Shown here one piece after another: positions 1 through 12,028 of a DNA stretch of 64,000 nucleotides. Every line of letters begins with the position of its first letter. The first letter of the stretch is position 1. The notes beneath the pieces were generated by a model. The model saw nothing but the letters and a program-made list of their open reading frames with translations, was not told where the DNA came from and ran no database searches. Both the position numbers and the translations under genes were made by a program. The stretch is taken from contig NC_134353.1 in the NCBI RefSeq assembly GCF_048569485.1, positions 530,069,008 through 530,133,007 on the forward strand, given 5' to 3'. The stretch comes from Anomaloglossus baeobatrachus (lineage: Eukaryota > Chordata > Amphibia > Anura > Aromobatidae).

Positions 1-1146
1 GCCCTGGCCTATCAGGTCATCACAGGGTATTGTGCAATCTGCCCTTCTGAACAGTATCCAACCTCCATGGTTACGGATCCTGGTCCTTTGGTGTTGCTAA
101 CAGCTTGGCCAATCAAAATCCTAGGAACACTTTTCCACTTGAACCTACCAGACACACCATTGGGGGGCCTGAAGGGAATAGGGCCGCCCACATGGGGGGT
201 TGGTGAGGAGAAAGTGAGAACAGTGACAGTTGAGAGTTGAGAGTGAAGGAGAGAGGAGGTGAAGTGGCTCTCGTGAGGAGAGGCCACGGAGGAGAGCTCC
301 TGTATACTAGGTGGCAGACGTTGGTCTGGGCCTCGTAGGAGCTGGAACCCGGTCTCAGGGGACAGTGTCAAGGGGCACGGACTGCCGAGGGCAGCCGGCG
401 GCCTTGAGCTATCACCGGGCAGGGGCCAGGGCACGACGGGGTACATGGACCCCAGGCAGGAAAGTAGCTTCACGTGTTCCGGTAATTTACCTGATGGGGG
501 TGAAGACTACAAGTGTCATCCCCAACCTGCTCCAAAATCGGGGTACTAGCGCACCGATGGGATAGGACTTTCCCACTACAGTCCAAAGAAATACTACGCG
601 TGAACCCTGAGAGCAAGCTCACTCCATTAGCCATATGGGTGAGCGGGACCCGGAGAGTTTCATACCAACGGGTCCAATTGAGACTAAGATGCCAGGGATA
701 GGGCCACAGACCAACAACAACACCAAGGGCACGGATCCAGGTGTGCTCTTCGCTGGCTACATTGTTGCTCAGAACTTTGGTTTACAAGTCAGTGTGGTTA
801 ATCTGGGACTGAGTGAGTACATTGGAAACTCCTGTACCTATCCCCCAATGGAACCCAAACACCACCCATCATCAAAGGGCCCCGCGACACAAACCCCCTA
901 CCCACGGAGGGGTTAAACATCAGGCTGCCACACCATCGTCACCGGGCTCCTCAACGGCAGCGGTGGTCCCTCACATTACCACGCACCGTGGGTGGCGTCA
1001 CGAACTTTCCAAAAACCCCTGTACATAGCTCCCCCTTCTTTTAATCGGGTGGCCGCGCGACCCCCGGGTCCATAGACCCCTCGAGCCACTGCGGATCCGG
1101 ATCCGAGCAGCTGCAGCGGCCCGGCTGCTCGCACGGAGGCGGTACA
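1..1146 (+). repeat. Left LTR of the compact LTR element (first 6 bp outside window)
   Basis: It aligns along its full length with 2870-4023 and with the solo LTR at 41532-42669. It ends GGCGGTACA at 1146, after which the sequence diverges from the other two copies, which defines the LTR end. Confidence 0.85.
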
Positions 1147-2869
1147 CCTCAACAAACCTGGCGAACAGGATACGAGCAGGACCCACATATCTGGGTGACG
1201 TGTGCCTTGAAAGCCGAAGACCGCGAGTCAAAATTCTGTTTCCCGCCAATTCCGCCATTTTTCCACGCAAAACCCGTCTTCTTCGAGAAAGCACACGAAG
1301 ATTAAGCCCCGCCGGAACTGGAAGTTCCCAGAGGGCCACGGTCAGCAAGAGAGTGCTGCGAAAAGACCGAGGGGGCGGGCCAGAATGTGTTACTAGCGGA
1401 AGTGGAGCAGGAACGCCAGGACTCTGTCACAACGTTCCTGGAAGATGCAGTGGCAAGATGGCAGAGCGAGACTGGTCCGCGGAGTGTGCTGACCCCGGGA
1501 CTGCGGCATGGATACAGCAGGAAACAGAGCAGCTGTGCCAGAAGATGCGGATGCAATTCCTCTTCATTCTGAACCACTGGAGGGAAGAAATGAGGAGCCT
1601 GGCGTTGGCGGTGCGAGCCCGTTAGATTAAAATCCCACGTGAAGAGAGGGTAAGCGGTTACCCAGTCCCTGCTGATTGCACAAATCCGGCCAAAGTGGCT
1701 GAGGGATCCGGACCGTCCCCGCTCACGGTGAGCGCTCCACAGCCGATTACCCCGTCCTCGGCGGACGCCGAGCTGCCCCCACCAACCCCGACAGCGGAGC
1801 CTTCAGTATGTTTACCAGAGTCTCCAGCTGCAGAGATCCAGAGCAAGGCCCTCATTCCAGGCATGGCAGAAGTCCCCCAGATACCGGCCAGACCGGACCC
1901 GGCCGCATCACCGGGTCCGTCCTCAGAGGCGGAGCACCCAGACCCTGCAACCCAGGCTGTGGAGCAGTCAGTTAATCTGTCTACACCAGCGGCAGCGGAA
2001 CCAAGATGCCTGCCTGTTCCGCTACCGCGCAGCATTCCAACGGCTGTTGGGACCGCCAGAGTTCAAATCAAACCAGAGCCAGATAGAGAGCTGAGACCGG
2101 ATGCTGATGCCCCCTACTGTGAACGACAGCAGTACCAATTACAATCCGAAGTTGCAACCCGAGACCGGCGACGACGGGAGCTTGCCGCCCGTGATAGAGA
2201 ACTACATGTTACAGTACTAACAGTTGCGATGCCATAGAATGTTAGGTATCGGTGTTTCGTTTGTTATTTTCCACAGTTTATTTTTCATATAGAAAATGTT
2301 AGTGAATCAACCAGTTTTTAATGAAAAGAGTGAAAGTTACCATATTTTCTAGAAAAAATGTCAAAATATGTACACCAGTACATGGACTCTGTTCAGTTGA
2401 TATATATTTTAAGTAAAAATGGACCACGGTCACAGGACTGGCGTGACCAACACAAACTTGTGTCTTGTATAATAGTTGCACCTCCTGTGCTAGCCAGAGT
2501 CGTCAACATCACAACACTCGGGACCTTAACCCGGACACAGACACACTTTAGGTTTCCAGGGTGAACAGGTTATTTGGGTGGCGGGTTATTGGGATCCGAG
2601 ACGTTGGGACTGGACTATTGCAGGAAGGGGCTGCAACGGAGTAGGTTGAGACTCCGTTACCATAAAAACCGGTAGCGTCCCAACGTTGGGCGATGAACTC
2701 TAAGTAAAGTAGTATTTTAGTAACGTTAAGTGCATTACCTCCCCTGTGTGGGATGGACCCGTTAAATAAAAGTATGTTAATTTATGTTTTTCTTTGCAGT
2801 TCCAGCAAAACAAAGTAAACCTCTGTCATTCTGTAGCTCGCGGACGAGCTATGATTAACCAAGGGGGAA
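1147..2869 (+). other. Interior of the compact LTR element, proline-rich reading frames
   Basis: The interior has two short open stretches, 1200-1625 and 1695-2237. The second is rich in Pro, Ala, Ser and Glu and ends in an Arg/Glu-rich segment; it resembles no pol domain I recognise. From 2240 to 2830 the DNA is AT-rich and non-coding. The purine tract lies at the right end. Whether the reading frames derive from a gag or from a captured host sequence cannot be told from sequence alone. Confidence 0.5.
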
Positions 2870-4023
2870 TGTGACGCCCTGGCCTATCAGGTTGTCACAG
2901 GGTATTGTGCAATCTGCCCTTTTGCACAGTATCCACCCTCCTTGGTTACGTATCCTGGTCCTTTGGTGGTGCTAACAGCTTGGACAACCAAAATCCTAGG
3001 AACACTTCCCACTTGAACCTACCAGACACACCATTGGGGAGCCTGAAGGAAATAGGGCCGCCCACATGGGGGGTTGGTAAGGAGAAAGTGAGGACAGTGA
3101 CAGTTGAGAGTTCAGAGTGAAGGAGAGAGGAGGTGAAGTGGCTCTCATGAGGAGAGGCCACGGAGGAGAGCTCCTGTATACTAGGTGGCAGACGTTGGTC
3201 TGGACCTGGTAGGAGCTAGAACGGTCGCAGGGGACAGTATCAAGGGGCACGAACTGCCGAGGAGAGCAGCAGGCGGCCTTGAGCTGTCACCGGGCAGGGG
3301 CCAGGGCACAACGGGGTACGTGGACCCAAGGCCGGAAAGTAGCTTCACGCGTTTCGGTAATTTACCCGACGGGGGTGAAGACTTCAAGTGTCATCCCCAA
3401 TCCGCTCCAAAATCGGGGTACTAGCGCACCGATGGGATAGGACTTTCCCACTACAGTCCAAAGAAATCCTACGCATGTACCCTGAGAGCAAGCTCACTCC
3501 GTTAGCCAAAAGGGTGAACGGGACTCGGAGAGTTTCAAACCAACGGGTCCAATCGACACTAAGGTGCCAGGGATAGGGCCACAGACCAACAGCAACACCA
3601 AGGGCACGGATCCAGGCGTGCTCTCCGCTGGCTACAGTGGTACTCAGAACCTTGGTTTACAAGCTGTCGGTGTGGTTAATTTGGGACTGATTGAGTACAT
3701 TGAAAACCCCTGTACCTATCCCCCAACGGCACCCAAACACCATCCATCATCAACAGGCCTCGGGACACAAACCCCCTACCCACGGAGGGGTTAAACATCA
3801 GGCTGCCACACCATCGTCACCGGGCTCCCCAGCGGCAGTCCCTCACATTACCACGCACCGTGGGTGGTGTCACGAACTTTACAAAAAACCCCTGTACATA
3901 GCTCCCCCCCCCTTCTTTTAATCAGGTGGCCGCGCTACACTCGGGTCCGGAGACCCCTCGAGCGACCGCGGATCCGAATCCGAGCAGCGGCAGCGGCCCG
4001 GCTGCTCGCACGGGGGCGGTACA
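2870..4023 (+). repeat. Right LTR of the compact LTR element
   Basis: It starts TGTGACGCC directly after the purine tract and ends GGTACA. The next four bases, CATA, begin minisatellite sequence (CATACATTACACC). The solo LTR at 41532 has the same right flank and a matching CATA on its left, so CATA is the likely 4-bp target duplication. Confidence 0.85.
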
Positions 4024-5011
4024 CATACATTACACCAGACCCCACTCCCATTCTCCCCACAATAACTGCCCTGTGTATGGGGCTCTAATGCCCTGTGTGC
4101 AGGGAGAAGTGATACATACATTACACCAGACCCCACTCCCATTCTCCCCACAATAACTGCCCTGTGTATGGGGCTCTAATGCCCTGTGTGCAGGGAGAAG
4201 TGATACATACATTACACCAGACCCCACTCCCATTCTCCCCACAATAACTGCCCTGTGTATGGGCTCTAATGCCCTGTGTGCAGGGAGAAGTGATACATAC
4301 ATTACACCAGACTCCACTCCCATTATCCCCATTGTGGGAACAATAACTGCCCTGTGTATGGGGGTCTAATGCCCTGTGTGCAGGGAGAAGTGATACATAC
4401 ATTACACCAGACCCCACTCCCACTATCCCCACAATAACTGCCCTGTGTATGGGCTCTAATGCCCTGTGTGCAGGGAGAAGTGATACATACATTACACCAG
4501 ACCCCACTCCCACTATCCCCACAATAACTGCCGTGTGTATGGGGCTCTAATGCCCTGTGTGCAGGGAGAAGTGATACATACATTACACCAGAGCCCACTC
4601 CCATTATCCCCACAATAACTGCCCTGTGTATGGGGCTCTAATGCCCTGTGTGCAGGGAGAAGTGATACATACATTACACCAGACCCCACTCCCATTATCC
4701 CCACTGTGGGAACAATAACTGCCCTGTGTATGGGGCTCTAATGCCCTGTGTGCAGGAAGAAGTGATACATACATTACACCAGACCCCACTCCCACTATCC
4801 CCACAATAACTGCCCTGTGTATGGGCTCTAATGCCCTGTGTGCAGGGAGAAGTGATACATACATTACACCAGACCCCACTCCCACTATCCCCACTATCCC
4901 CACAATAACTGCCCTGTGTATGGGGCTCTAATGCCCTGTGTGCAGGGAGAAGTGATACATACATTACACCAGACCCCACTCCCACTATCCCCACAATAAC
5001 TGCCGTGTGTA
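4024..5011 (+). repeat. 91/100-bp minisatellite upstream of PLIN2 (about 10-11 units)
   Basis: Tandem units run through ATAACTGCCCTGTGTATGGG, TAATGCCCTGTGTGCAGGG, GATACATACATTACACCAG and CCCCACTCCCATTATCCCC. Two unit lengths alternate irregularly, about 91 and 100 bp, differing by an optional TGTGGGAAC-type segment. Each unit contains the inverted repeat CCCTG-TGTG-CAGGG. The last unit breaks off at CTGCCGTGTGTA and runs straight into the PLIN2 upstream region, less than 200 bp from the TATA box. Open frames on both strands here are by-products of the repeat. Confidence 0.93.
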
Positions 5012-5228
5012 CAGGCTCCTCCAGCACATAACACGCCCCCGTTACCGGCCTCACCACACAACTGTCAGTCACACCGTGACCCCTGCACGCCGCGCACAGC
5101 CGCCCTCAGTCAGGAGAGCAGACTGTGACGTCACCAGTCAGCTGACTGCAGGGAGCCTCCGGAGACCGCGCATAGTCAGGTGGGCGTGGTTATCCGCCTA
5201 TAAGAGCGCAGACGCCCGAGGAGCGCTC
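5012..5228 (+). promoter_or_regulatory. PLIN2: PLIN2 core promoter and proximal upstream region
   Basis: A GC-rich block ends in a TATA-like TATAAGAG at 5199-5206. A full cAMP-response palindrome TGACGTCA lies at 5126-5133, followed by GTCAGCTGAC (5136-5145). A GGGCG/CACCC-type box (TGGGCGTGG) is at 5181-5189. An AP-1-like TGACTCA at 5231-5237 would fall at or just after the start site. The predicted start is about 5229, 30 bp from TATA. These are motif matches only. The same block is repeated at 47368-47584. Confidence 0.65.
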
Positions 5229-5271
5229 ATTGACTCATTCCTCTCTGGCAGGCAGTGGCTGTAGTGAGCAG
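5229..5271 (+). other. PLIN2: PLIN2 exon 1, non-coding (predicted)
   Basis: The predicted start is about 30 bp after TATAAGAG. A splice donor AG|GTGGGT lies at 5271/5272. A pyrimidine-rich acceptor ending TTTTTGTAG lies at 5359-5367, giving a short 96-bp intron before the ATG exon. A non-coding first exon followed by an ATG exon matches known PLIN2 gene structure. It is also possible that this stretch is not spliced; transcript data would be needed to decide. Confidence 0.45.
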
Positions 5272-5383
5272 GTGGGTGGCGGCTTCAGCCCGTGCTGGGA
5301 TTAGAGGAGAGATCTCTGGTGGTGTTTGCTCTTTCTCGGCGATGACCGTGTGCTTTACTTTTTGTAGGTATTTTCCTAGCAAC

Positions 5384-8300
5384 ATGGCTGAGACAGTGGA
5401 ACAGCAGCAGCAGCAGGTAATGTTTCCACCCTGGTATATATTGGGCATGGAGGGGGCAGATGTAGTGGAGCTTATACTCTGCCCCTTACTGTGGGGTCTG
5501 AGCCCCTCACTATTAGTGCAGCAGTAGGTGGCTCCTCAGTCTCCCTGGTATATGCACTGTGCGAGGCACTGGCTCTCTGGTATCTGCCATCTGCTGGTGC
5601 TTGTCCCGGGTGCACAGGATCTGTTGGAGTGGCCACTTCTGGCAGGGGATGTTGCAGATATGTAGCTTTCAGTGCGGTTTGCTTTCAGTGACTGACTTTA
5701 TGGCTGGTTTTGGAGATGTAATGGGCTCTACAGAAGTGTGTGTATATAAATTGTCCATTATACATCTATGCAGCTAATGGAAACTCACTGACCATATCTC
5801 AAAACTAGCAGAGGGAAAAGGCAGCTGTAACTGTAAATACAGATCAGTAAGCTAAACCACTGTAGGGTGCTGCAGACCCCCATGATAAAGGGCATAGTCA
5901 ACTCTGGTGCAACATACAGATGACAGGCCCCTCACAACCTAGCAGATCTTGGAGGGCATTGCTGCTGGGTATTAGAATTGGGCCTGCCACACACGGGTGC
6001 AGTGTCTGGCTTACAGCCTATTGTTGGTGCCCATACTACCAGATCAGGTGGACTGCCCAGCACTAGAAGTACATCCCACTGGGATGGAGACCCTATTTTA
6101 CAAAGCCAGTGTCCATGGGTTTTTCTTACTGCATAAGTGAAGACTGTACAGTTACATTGTGCACTCCTTACACTTGTGCAGGTTGCAGCCATCCCTGAAT
6201 GTCCTTGTAAACTACAATACTTATCCATGTGGTGTACACTCATATAGTGCTGTCCAGGCCACCTATTGTAATAGTAGGAGCTTTATTAAAGGGAACCTGT
6301 CACCACTTTTTTGGTGTATAAGCTGCGGCCACCACCACCGGACTTGCATACAGCATTCTAACATGCTGTATATATAAAGGCTCAGGCCGCTGTGACAACA
6401 TAAAAAAACACTACTTTCCTAACAGTCGTGTGGTGAGCCATACGGGCTTCTCCAGTACCGGGGCTGCCTCTTTCAGCCATCTTTGTCCTTCTCTAGCCAT
6501 GATGCGTCCGTCATCCACACTCGCCGGCATTCAGGTCCTGAGCAGGGCAGATCAAAGTACTTTAGTGCGCCTGCACAGGATCGGTGAGTGTCTATGATGT
6601 AGACGCGTCATGCACACAGGCTTCAGACAGGGGACAAAGATGGCCAAAAGAGGTGGCACCGGGGAACGGAGACTCCCATATGGCCCACCGTATGACTGAG
6701 TATTATAAAGTGTTTTTGTTTTCACAGTGGCCTGGGCTCTTATATTCAGCATTCTAACATGCTGTATATAAGAGCCTGGTGGTGGTGGCCGTAGCTTATA
6801 TGCCAAAAAGTGTTTACAGGTTCCCTTTAAACTAAAAATCACCTTCTGCAGCTCCTGGGCTGCATTCTATGAAGGTGCACCTTGGCCCTGACTCCCCCCA
6901 AACCCCCCCCCTCTCCCCCCCCCCCCTCCCCTTCTAGACCCCCAAAAATAACTTTATAAAACTTGGCTGTTAGGTATACTAATTACCTTGGTAGCCCAGA
7001 TGGGCGGGCTCATTTTCTGTTTCTTTATCCCCCACTTGCTGCTGATTGTCGTCCTTCTTTGATGGGATGACTCCCTCAGTCTTCCTCCTCGTCACATTTT
7101 CATATCTTGTGCCTGTGCAGTTAGATCTGCTCGTGCAGCTTGCTTTGCCATATTGCGGCCAGAGCAGAAAACATAGCTGCTCGTGCCAGTGAGCTAAATG
7201 TGCAGGCACAAGATTATGGGTGGGTACTAGCATGGTGCTGGTGAGGTCAACGCTGTGCATGAAAAAATCCTTTATGTGAAAAGACAATAAAGCCCCCTCT
7301 TTGACCTCTTTATTAACCCCACCAATAACAGCCCTCCGGGTCCAACGTAATCCACACAAGGTCCCATGACTCCTCCAGCTCTGCTACACCTAACACTCAC
7401 AGAGCGCCATAGACCGTGACTGCTCACTGTGAGGGTCAGGCTGCAAGTGAAGTGAGCCGCATGAGATCAGCTGTCGCTTCACTCATGCGCTTTGCGCTGA
7501 CAGGTGCAGGACTCCAGCTGTCACTGCACATCAGCTGACTGAAGTCACTGCTGATCTTGTACTCGCCTTCTCAAGCGAGGCTGCCTCTGGATGCTGGTCT
7601 CCTGCTTCCAGACTGGCTCATGTCTATACAGTTATGCTCAGCTGGGTCGGGTCATAAGTAGCAGAGCGCCAAAGACAGCCACATGGGACAAGCATCGCTG
7701 GAGACTTCAGCACCACGGACAGAGCAGGGACAGGTGAGCATCTCCCCGTGCTATCAAAATAACGCAGGGACATTCCGGGTAAAACCACACGCGGTTTTCG
7801 GTTGCGGCTTGCTGCAGTTTTTTGCCACAGGTGCAGTAATCTTTCAGAGGATGAAGGTCCATTTTCTAGTGCGCACAGGGACTTACACAGTACATGGCAG
7901 GCATACATTTGTAAGGCTCTCAGCACAGGAACATTTTTTTATATTCTTTTCTGCCATGAACCATTTTGTGTTGTGGCAAAGGTTGAAAATGAGCAATTCT
8001 GAATTTCTCAAAGTACAATTGCTAGTAAATGTTTGTTTTACATGACCAGTCTGTGTTTTTCTTTTATTCTCCCATGTTCCATCCCTAGAATGTGGTGGTA
8101 AGGCTGATAAACCTCCCATTTGTGAGCTCTACATATGACATGGTGTCCTCCACCTATGTGACCACTAAAGACAACCATCACTACCTGAAATCTGTATGTG
8201 ACATCGCAGAGAAAAGTGTGAAGAGCATCACTTCGGTGGCCATCACCAGCGCCATGCCAATCCTGCAGAAACTTGAGCCTCAAAGTAGGTTTAGCGTTTT

Positions 8301-10652
8301 GATGGTGGTTTTTTACTTGGTGGGATTGGGTAAACCCCTAATGTATATACAGTATTTGGGACTAAAATCTATACCATATGGATTTATTAATGTTTAAGAT
8401 GCAGGTAAACATGATTGGCAATATAGTAAGGATGGTTGCAATATAGACCACCACCCCCCTGCCAAAACAGCAATCATGGGAGTTGTGGTTGAGTTTCAGA
8501 GGGATGACATGGGACAATACAATCCCAGGTATTTTGTAGTAATATCAGGAGATGTGTATAACTAGGTGGCATTAGTGCATAGAGGTGTGCCATTCTAGAC
8601 ATGTCAGTAATTTTCTCCTAGTGTGGCAAGTAGGCCAAATATCACCATATACCTAGTATTTCCCACAAGAGCTTTGCTAGCTTTTATATACAATGACTGT
8701 TGTATTAAATCTAATTTCCTCAGTTGCTCTGGCAAACAACATTGGCTGTATTGGACTGGACAAGATTGAGGAAAGGTTGCCTATTCTGTATCAGCCTCCT
8801 GAAAAGGTAAGCAGATAAAATCATGCAGAGCCTTAAATTTCCCTTCACCTACTGTCAGATTACAGAGGTCCCATCTTGTATATTTTTAGGTTGTGGCTAT
8901 TGCCTCAGAAGCAGTTGTTGGTGCCAGAGATGCTGTTATCCATAGTATCACAGGAGTAGTGGATAAAACCAAGGGAGCTGTGCAGGACAGTGTGGAGATG
9001 ACTAAGGCTGTTGTAAATGGCGGCATTAATACTGTTCTTGGAAGCTGTGTAGTGAAGATCATGAGCGACCGTGTGGACTCTGCACTAACTAGGTCTGAAT
9101 GTCTTCTGGAACAATTCCTGCCACCAACAGATGAAGAACTTGGTAAGCCAAACTGCTTAACTTGTATGCACAGAATAAGCCGCATTTGCTGGCGTAGCCA
9201 AAATACTAGCTCACCTGGCTTACTTTAAGCAACTGCATTATAGTTCAACTCTGCTGAAGAAGCTAAGGGTGTCCTGACAAGTAGTAAACCACAAGGTTTA
9301 TATTGCTGACTCCACAAAGTGTATCCAAGCTGTTAAATATGAGCATAACAAAGTTCTCTTATTATAGCCAAGGAAGCAACTGAAACAGAAGGCTTTGTGT
9401 CCCAAGATAAGCCTGGCTACTATGTGCGCTTGGGATCCCTCTCTACAAAGGCCCGCAAGCGTGTCTACCAACAGGCCCTGACTAGGATGAAGGATGCCAA
9501 ATGCAGGAGTCAGGAAGCCATTGCTCAGCTCCAGAACACACTTGACCTGGTTAGTACATGTACTTGTAAACATCGTCACTAACTTTCGTGGAGTGACAAA
9601 CTTTAATTGAGCCAAAAAGCTATACATTGCAGATTAGATATCTTGCAGTATTTAGGACGAAGCATTGCAATACAAGCCTAGATTCACTCATTCATATGTT
9701 CAGAAAATCTTTTCCCTGCCACCAGAAGACACCATTTCTACAGGTTGTATTGCAGATCAGCCCCTAATTTGAATTTTAGAGGCCACCACCATGTACAGGA
9801 GTAGCGGGTTCTAGAAATAAAGGACTGTAAAGCCTACAATGCTTTAACCTTATCTCCAGGTATAAAGCATCAAATTGGGACTCTCCTACTTTCTGTAGGC
9901 ATGTACAAAAAGCCTGTCATAGGCAAAGCTCCCTTATTGTTGACATGAAGTACTAATAGGGCTTTACACCCACATGTACTTCCTGAGGGGGAAAATGCAT
10001 ACTGGTGTAAAACCAGATGTAGTGCATATAATCACACCTGTCTTCCATGAACATAAATAACTTTCTTTTCAGATTGAATATGCAAGAAAAAACATGAATG
10101 GTGCAAATCAGAAGATCCATGATGCTCAAGAGAAGATGTTCAGCAAGTGGGTGGAGTGGACGAAAGGAACTGGAGAAGATGCTGGTGGGGAAACTGAGGG
10201 TGCAGAGGTAATGACACTCGAGTCTTATGCTAGGCATCATCTGTATACTGGAAATATAACATGTCGTCTTCTCATTACAGCAAATGGAATCCCGCACACT
10301 GACTATTGCCCGTAGTCTCACTCATCACCTGCAAAGCACATGTCTGTCTCTGGTCTCCAGTGTCCAAGGACTTCCACAAAATATTCAGAGCAAGGCTCAG
10401 AGTATTAGTGCCATGGCTGCAGATATCTATCAAAACTTCCACTCTGCTTCTTCCTTCAGAGAAATATCGGACAGCCTCTTAACCGCCACTAAGGACATGT
10501 TCACTAAAATAAAGGATGGCATGGATGATGTTATGGACTACTTCATAAACAACACTCCACTAAATTGGCTGGTAGGTCCATTTTATCCCAAACTGGCAAG
10601 TAGCCAACATGGGGAGCAAGAAGATGGGGGAGATTCAGTTAAAGAGGACTAA
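5384..10652 (+). CDS. PLIN2: Perilipin-2 (adipophilin), lipid-droplet coat protein; spliced, 7 coding exons
   Basis: Coding exons, with consensus splice sites and matching phases: 5384-5416, 8089-8284, 8724-8806, 8890-9142, 9368-9549, 10073-10207, 10281-10652; 417 aa (human PLIN2 is 437). PLIN2 coats cytosolic lipid droplets and limits lipase access to triacylglycerol. Residues about 12-104 are the PAT domain ([19 protein letters not shown], then [19 protein letters not shown]). Residues about 105-190 are the amphipathic 11-mer-repeat region (DKTKGAV, INTVLGS). The rest is the C-terminal four-helix bundle, with [12 protein letters not shown] and [14 protein letters not shown] at 384-397. These match PLIN2 better than PLIN3. 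The start exon encodes MAETVE plus five Gln and ends in CAG repeats directly against the donor GTAATG. No lesions are seen, so the gene looks functional. Confidence 0.93.
6290..6826. mobile_element. TTAA-flanked MITE with terminal inverted repeats, T2/Kolobok-like
   Basis: It is flanked by TTAA on both sides (6286-6289, 6827-6830). The left end AGGGAACCTGTCACCACTTT is mirrored by AAAGTGTTTACAGGTTCCCT on the right. Inner segments are also inverted (CAGCATTCTAACATGCTGTA near both ends). There is no coding capacity. Frog T2-type MITEs of the Kolobok group are known for TTAA targets and AGGRR starts, which fits. piggyBac also uses TTAA and is the alternative. Confidence 0.75.
7262..7400 (-). repeat. 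Interspersed repeat, reverse copy of the family at 18.66 and 20.74 kb
   Basis: The reverse complement carries GTGGATTACGTTGG, GGGGTTAATAAAGAGGT and an AAAGGATT segment. The same order occurs at 18660-18740 and 20738-20835. The full limits of this copy are unclear; similar-looking GC-rich sequence continues to about 7700. Confidence 0.5.
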
Positions 10653-10900
10653 AAATGAAGTGCCTAATGGGCAAATACCACTAAATTACTTGCCTTAGTT
10701 TGCATCTTCCACCTTGGTCTATGCCAGTTACTGGTCCTCAGATTGTCAAATGTGAAAGGAGTTGTCTCTAACATTGGACTTTTGTCTTACTCTTGGATGT
10801 TTTTTGTATCTTCACAAATATGGTATCAATGTTACACTATGTACACTAACTTTATATTGTCTACTTTTGTATTAATAAAATGCTGCATTGACTTGTCTGT
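10653..10900 (+). other. PLIN2: PLIN2 3' UTR with polyadenylation signal
   Basis: After the TAA stop an AT-rich, repeat-free stretch leads to AATAAA at 10874-10879. A GT-rich segment (TTGTCTGTCGTGT) follows at about 10893-10905, as expected for a cleavage site near 10895. Confidence 0.7.
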
Positions 10901-11526
10901 CGTGTACAAACATTAGTTGCTCAAATGTAAGATCTGGTTTTAACTTGCACTCATTGTGACTTGACTCCCTAAAATGGTGCTCCTATAGCAATCTGTGGGT
11001 AATAAAACCTAGCGAATGACTAGAGATCTAAACATGGTGGGAGGAATGGGAAATCTTCATACAGGAGCTTGGAGATCTCCATTTCAGACTCTAAAAGCTT
11101 ACATCTGAAGCAACCAGGGGATCAAATTTTGTAAAATACCAAAAAAAATAAACTTTGCACCCTTTACACTTGCAAGAGACTTAGAAATACAATGTCTTTA
11201 TTTGAATTAGCAGTGTGTAATGTTACTCATGACATGCTACTTTAGCCAGTGAGATTGTAGCTATAGTTTTAATGACTGAGGGAGGCTTGGTTCCTGAGAC
11301 CCAACCCCCACACATGGCATGCATGATACTACTCAGAAGTCTGTAGCTCCAGCATGGGCTGTGCAAGCAGAGCTCAGCAGGCTCAAGTCTACAGGTCCTT
11401 CTCTGGATCTGTAAAGACTCTGCATTGAGCCTGTAACCTGCTGTTTCACCACTGGTGATAGGTGTATAAGGACAGACTCCACTGATACTCAGCAAGCATA
11501 ACAGGTGATGAACTGTCATTGTTCAC
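10901..11526. other. Intergenic, nothing recognised
   Basis: Unique-looking AT-rich sequence downstream of PLIN2. I see no gene, terminal repeat or tandem array in it. Confidence 0.4.
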
Positions 11527-11530
11527 TTAA

Positions 11531-11834
11531 AGGGAATCTGTCAGTGGGTGTTTGCTACCTCATCTGAGAGCAGCATAATAGAGACCCAAATACTAACATG
11601 TCACTTACTGAGCTGTTTATTTTGATTAAAATCTGTTTTCTCTGCTGCAGTTGTACAGAGCTCATAAATATACTGGAATACAAGGCAGCATGCCAAATAG
11701 TAATCTAATGCTATACTGCTGATCAATGTTATCCAAACTACTCAGCAGTCCAGTAAGTCCTAAACCACTGGAATCAGGATCGCTGCCCCTACATTATGCT
11801 GATCTCAGATCAGGTAACAAAATGATGTTCCCTT
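11531..11834. mobile_element. Short TTAA-flanked MITE (T2/Kolobok-like)
   Basis: TTAA at 11527-11530 is followed by AGGGAATCTGTCAGTGGG. The right end reads GATGTTCCCTT before TTAA at 11835-11838. It is about 300 bp long and has no coding capacity. Confidence 0.6.
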
Positions 11835-12028
11835 TTAACATTTGCCTGGTTATAAGGGAAGATCTCCCCTTTGTCCATACTCGTAGAGAGTAAGTTTATA
11901 GCATGTCTTCCAAATGACATCCTAGCTTGCATGCAAAGCCATAAGTGTAAATATCTTTTCATAAATATTAATACTTTACCAAAAGTGAATTGTGCAGTCC
12001 TTTCATATACTGCATCTCTTAAATTTAA

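Larger units (their letters stand above)
1..4023 (+). mobile_element. Compact LTR retroelement, fossil, two LTRs and a 1.7-kb interior
   Basis: Two direct repeats of about 1.15 kb bracket a 1.7-kb interior. The left LTR covers 1-1146 and lacks only its first six bases, cut by the window edge. The right LTR covers 2870-4023. The LTRs begin TGTGACGCC and end GGTACA. A purine tract (AAGGGGGAA, 2861-2869) sits immediately before the right LTR, where a polypurine tract is expected, and a TGG at 1159 could begin a primer-binding site. The interior is far too short for gag-pol and shows no protease, reverse transcriptase or integrase motifs, so this looks non-autonomous or internally deleted. Over the first 240 bp the LTRs differ at roughly 6-7% of sites by eye, so the insertion is not recent. 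Superfamily unassigned. Treated as a broken fossil. Confidence 0.8.
5417..8088 (+). other. PLIN2: PLIN2 intron 2 (large first coding intron)
   Basis: The donor GTAATG at 5417 and the acceptor CCCTAG at 8083-8088 bound a 2.7-kb intron. Bases 5417-5673 are repeated near-identically at 47776-48032. The intron holds a TTAA-flanked MITE (6290-6826), a C-rich low-complexity tract (about 6889-6935) and a reverse copy of an interspersed repeat (about 7262-7400). I see nothing further in 5674-6285 or 7720-8088. Confidence 0.8.

Noticed and set aside
4024-5072. Long - strand reading frames with repeated GVGSGVMYVSLLPAHRALEP
   Set aside because: They follow the 91/100-bp minisatellite period and switch frame with unit length. 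They are translated repeats, not a gene family. The same applies at 40.9-47.4 kb.
8089-10652. PLIN3 or PLIN5 instead of PLIN2
   Set aside because: The PAT domain ([26 protein letters not shown]) and the ending [14 protein letters not shown] follow PLIN2; PLIN3 normally has NNTPVTWLVGPFAP and more divergent 11-mer repeats.
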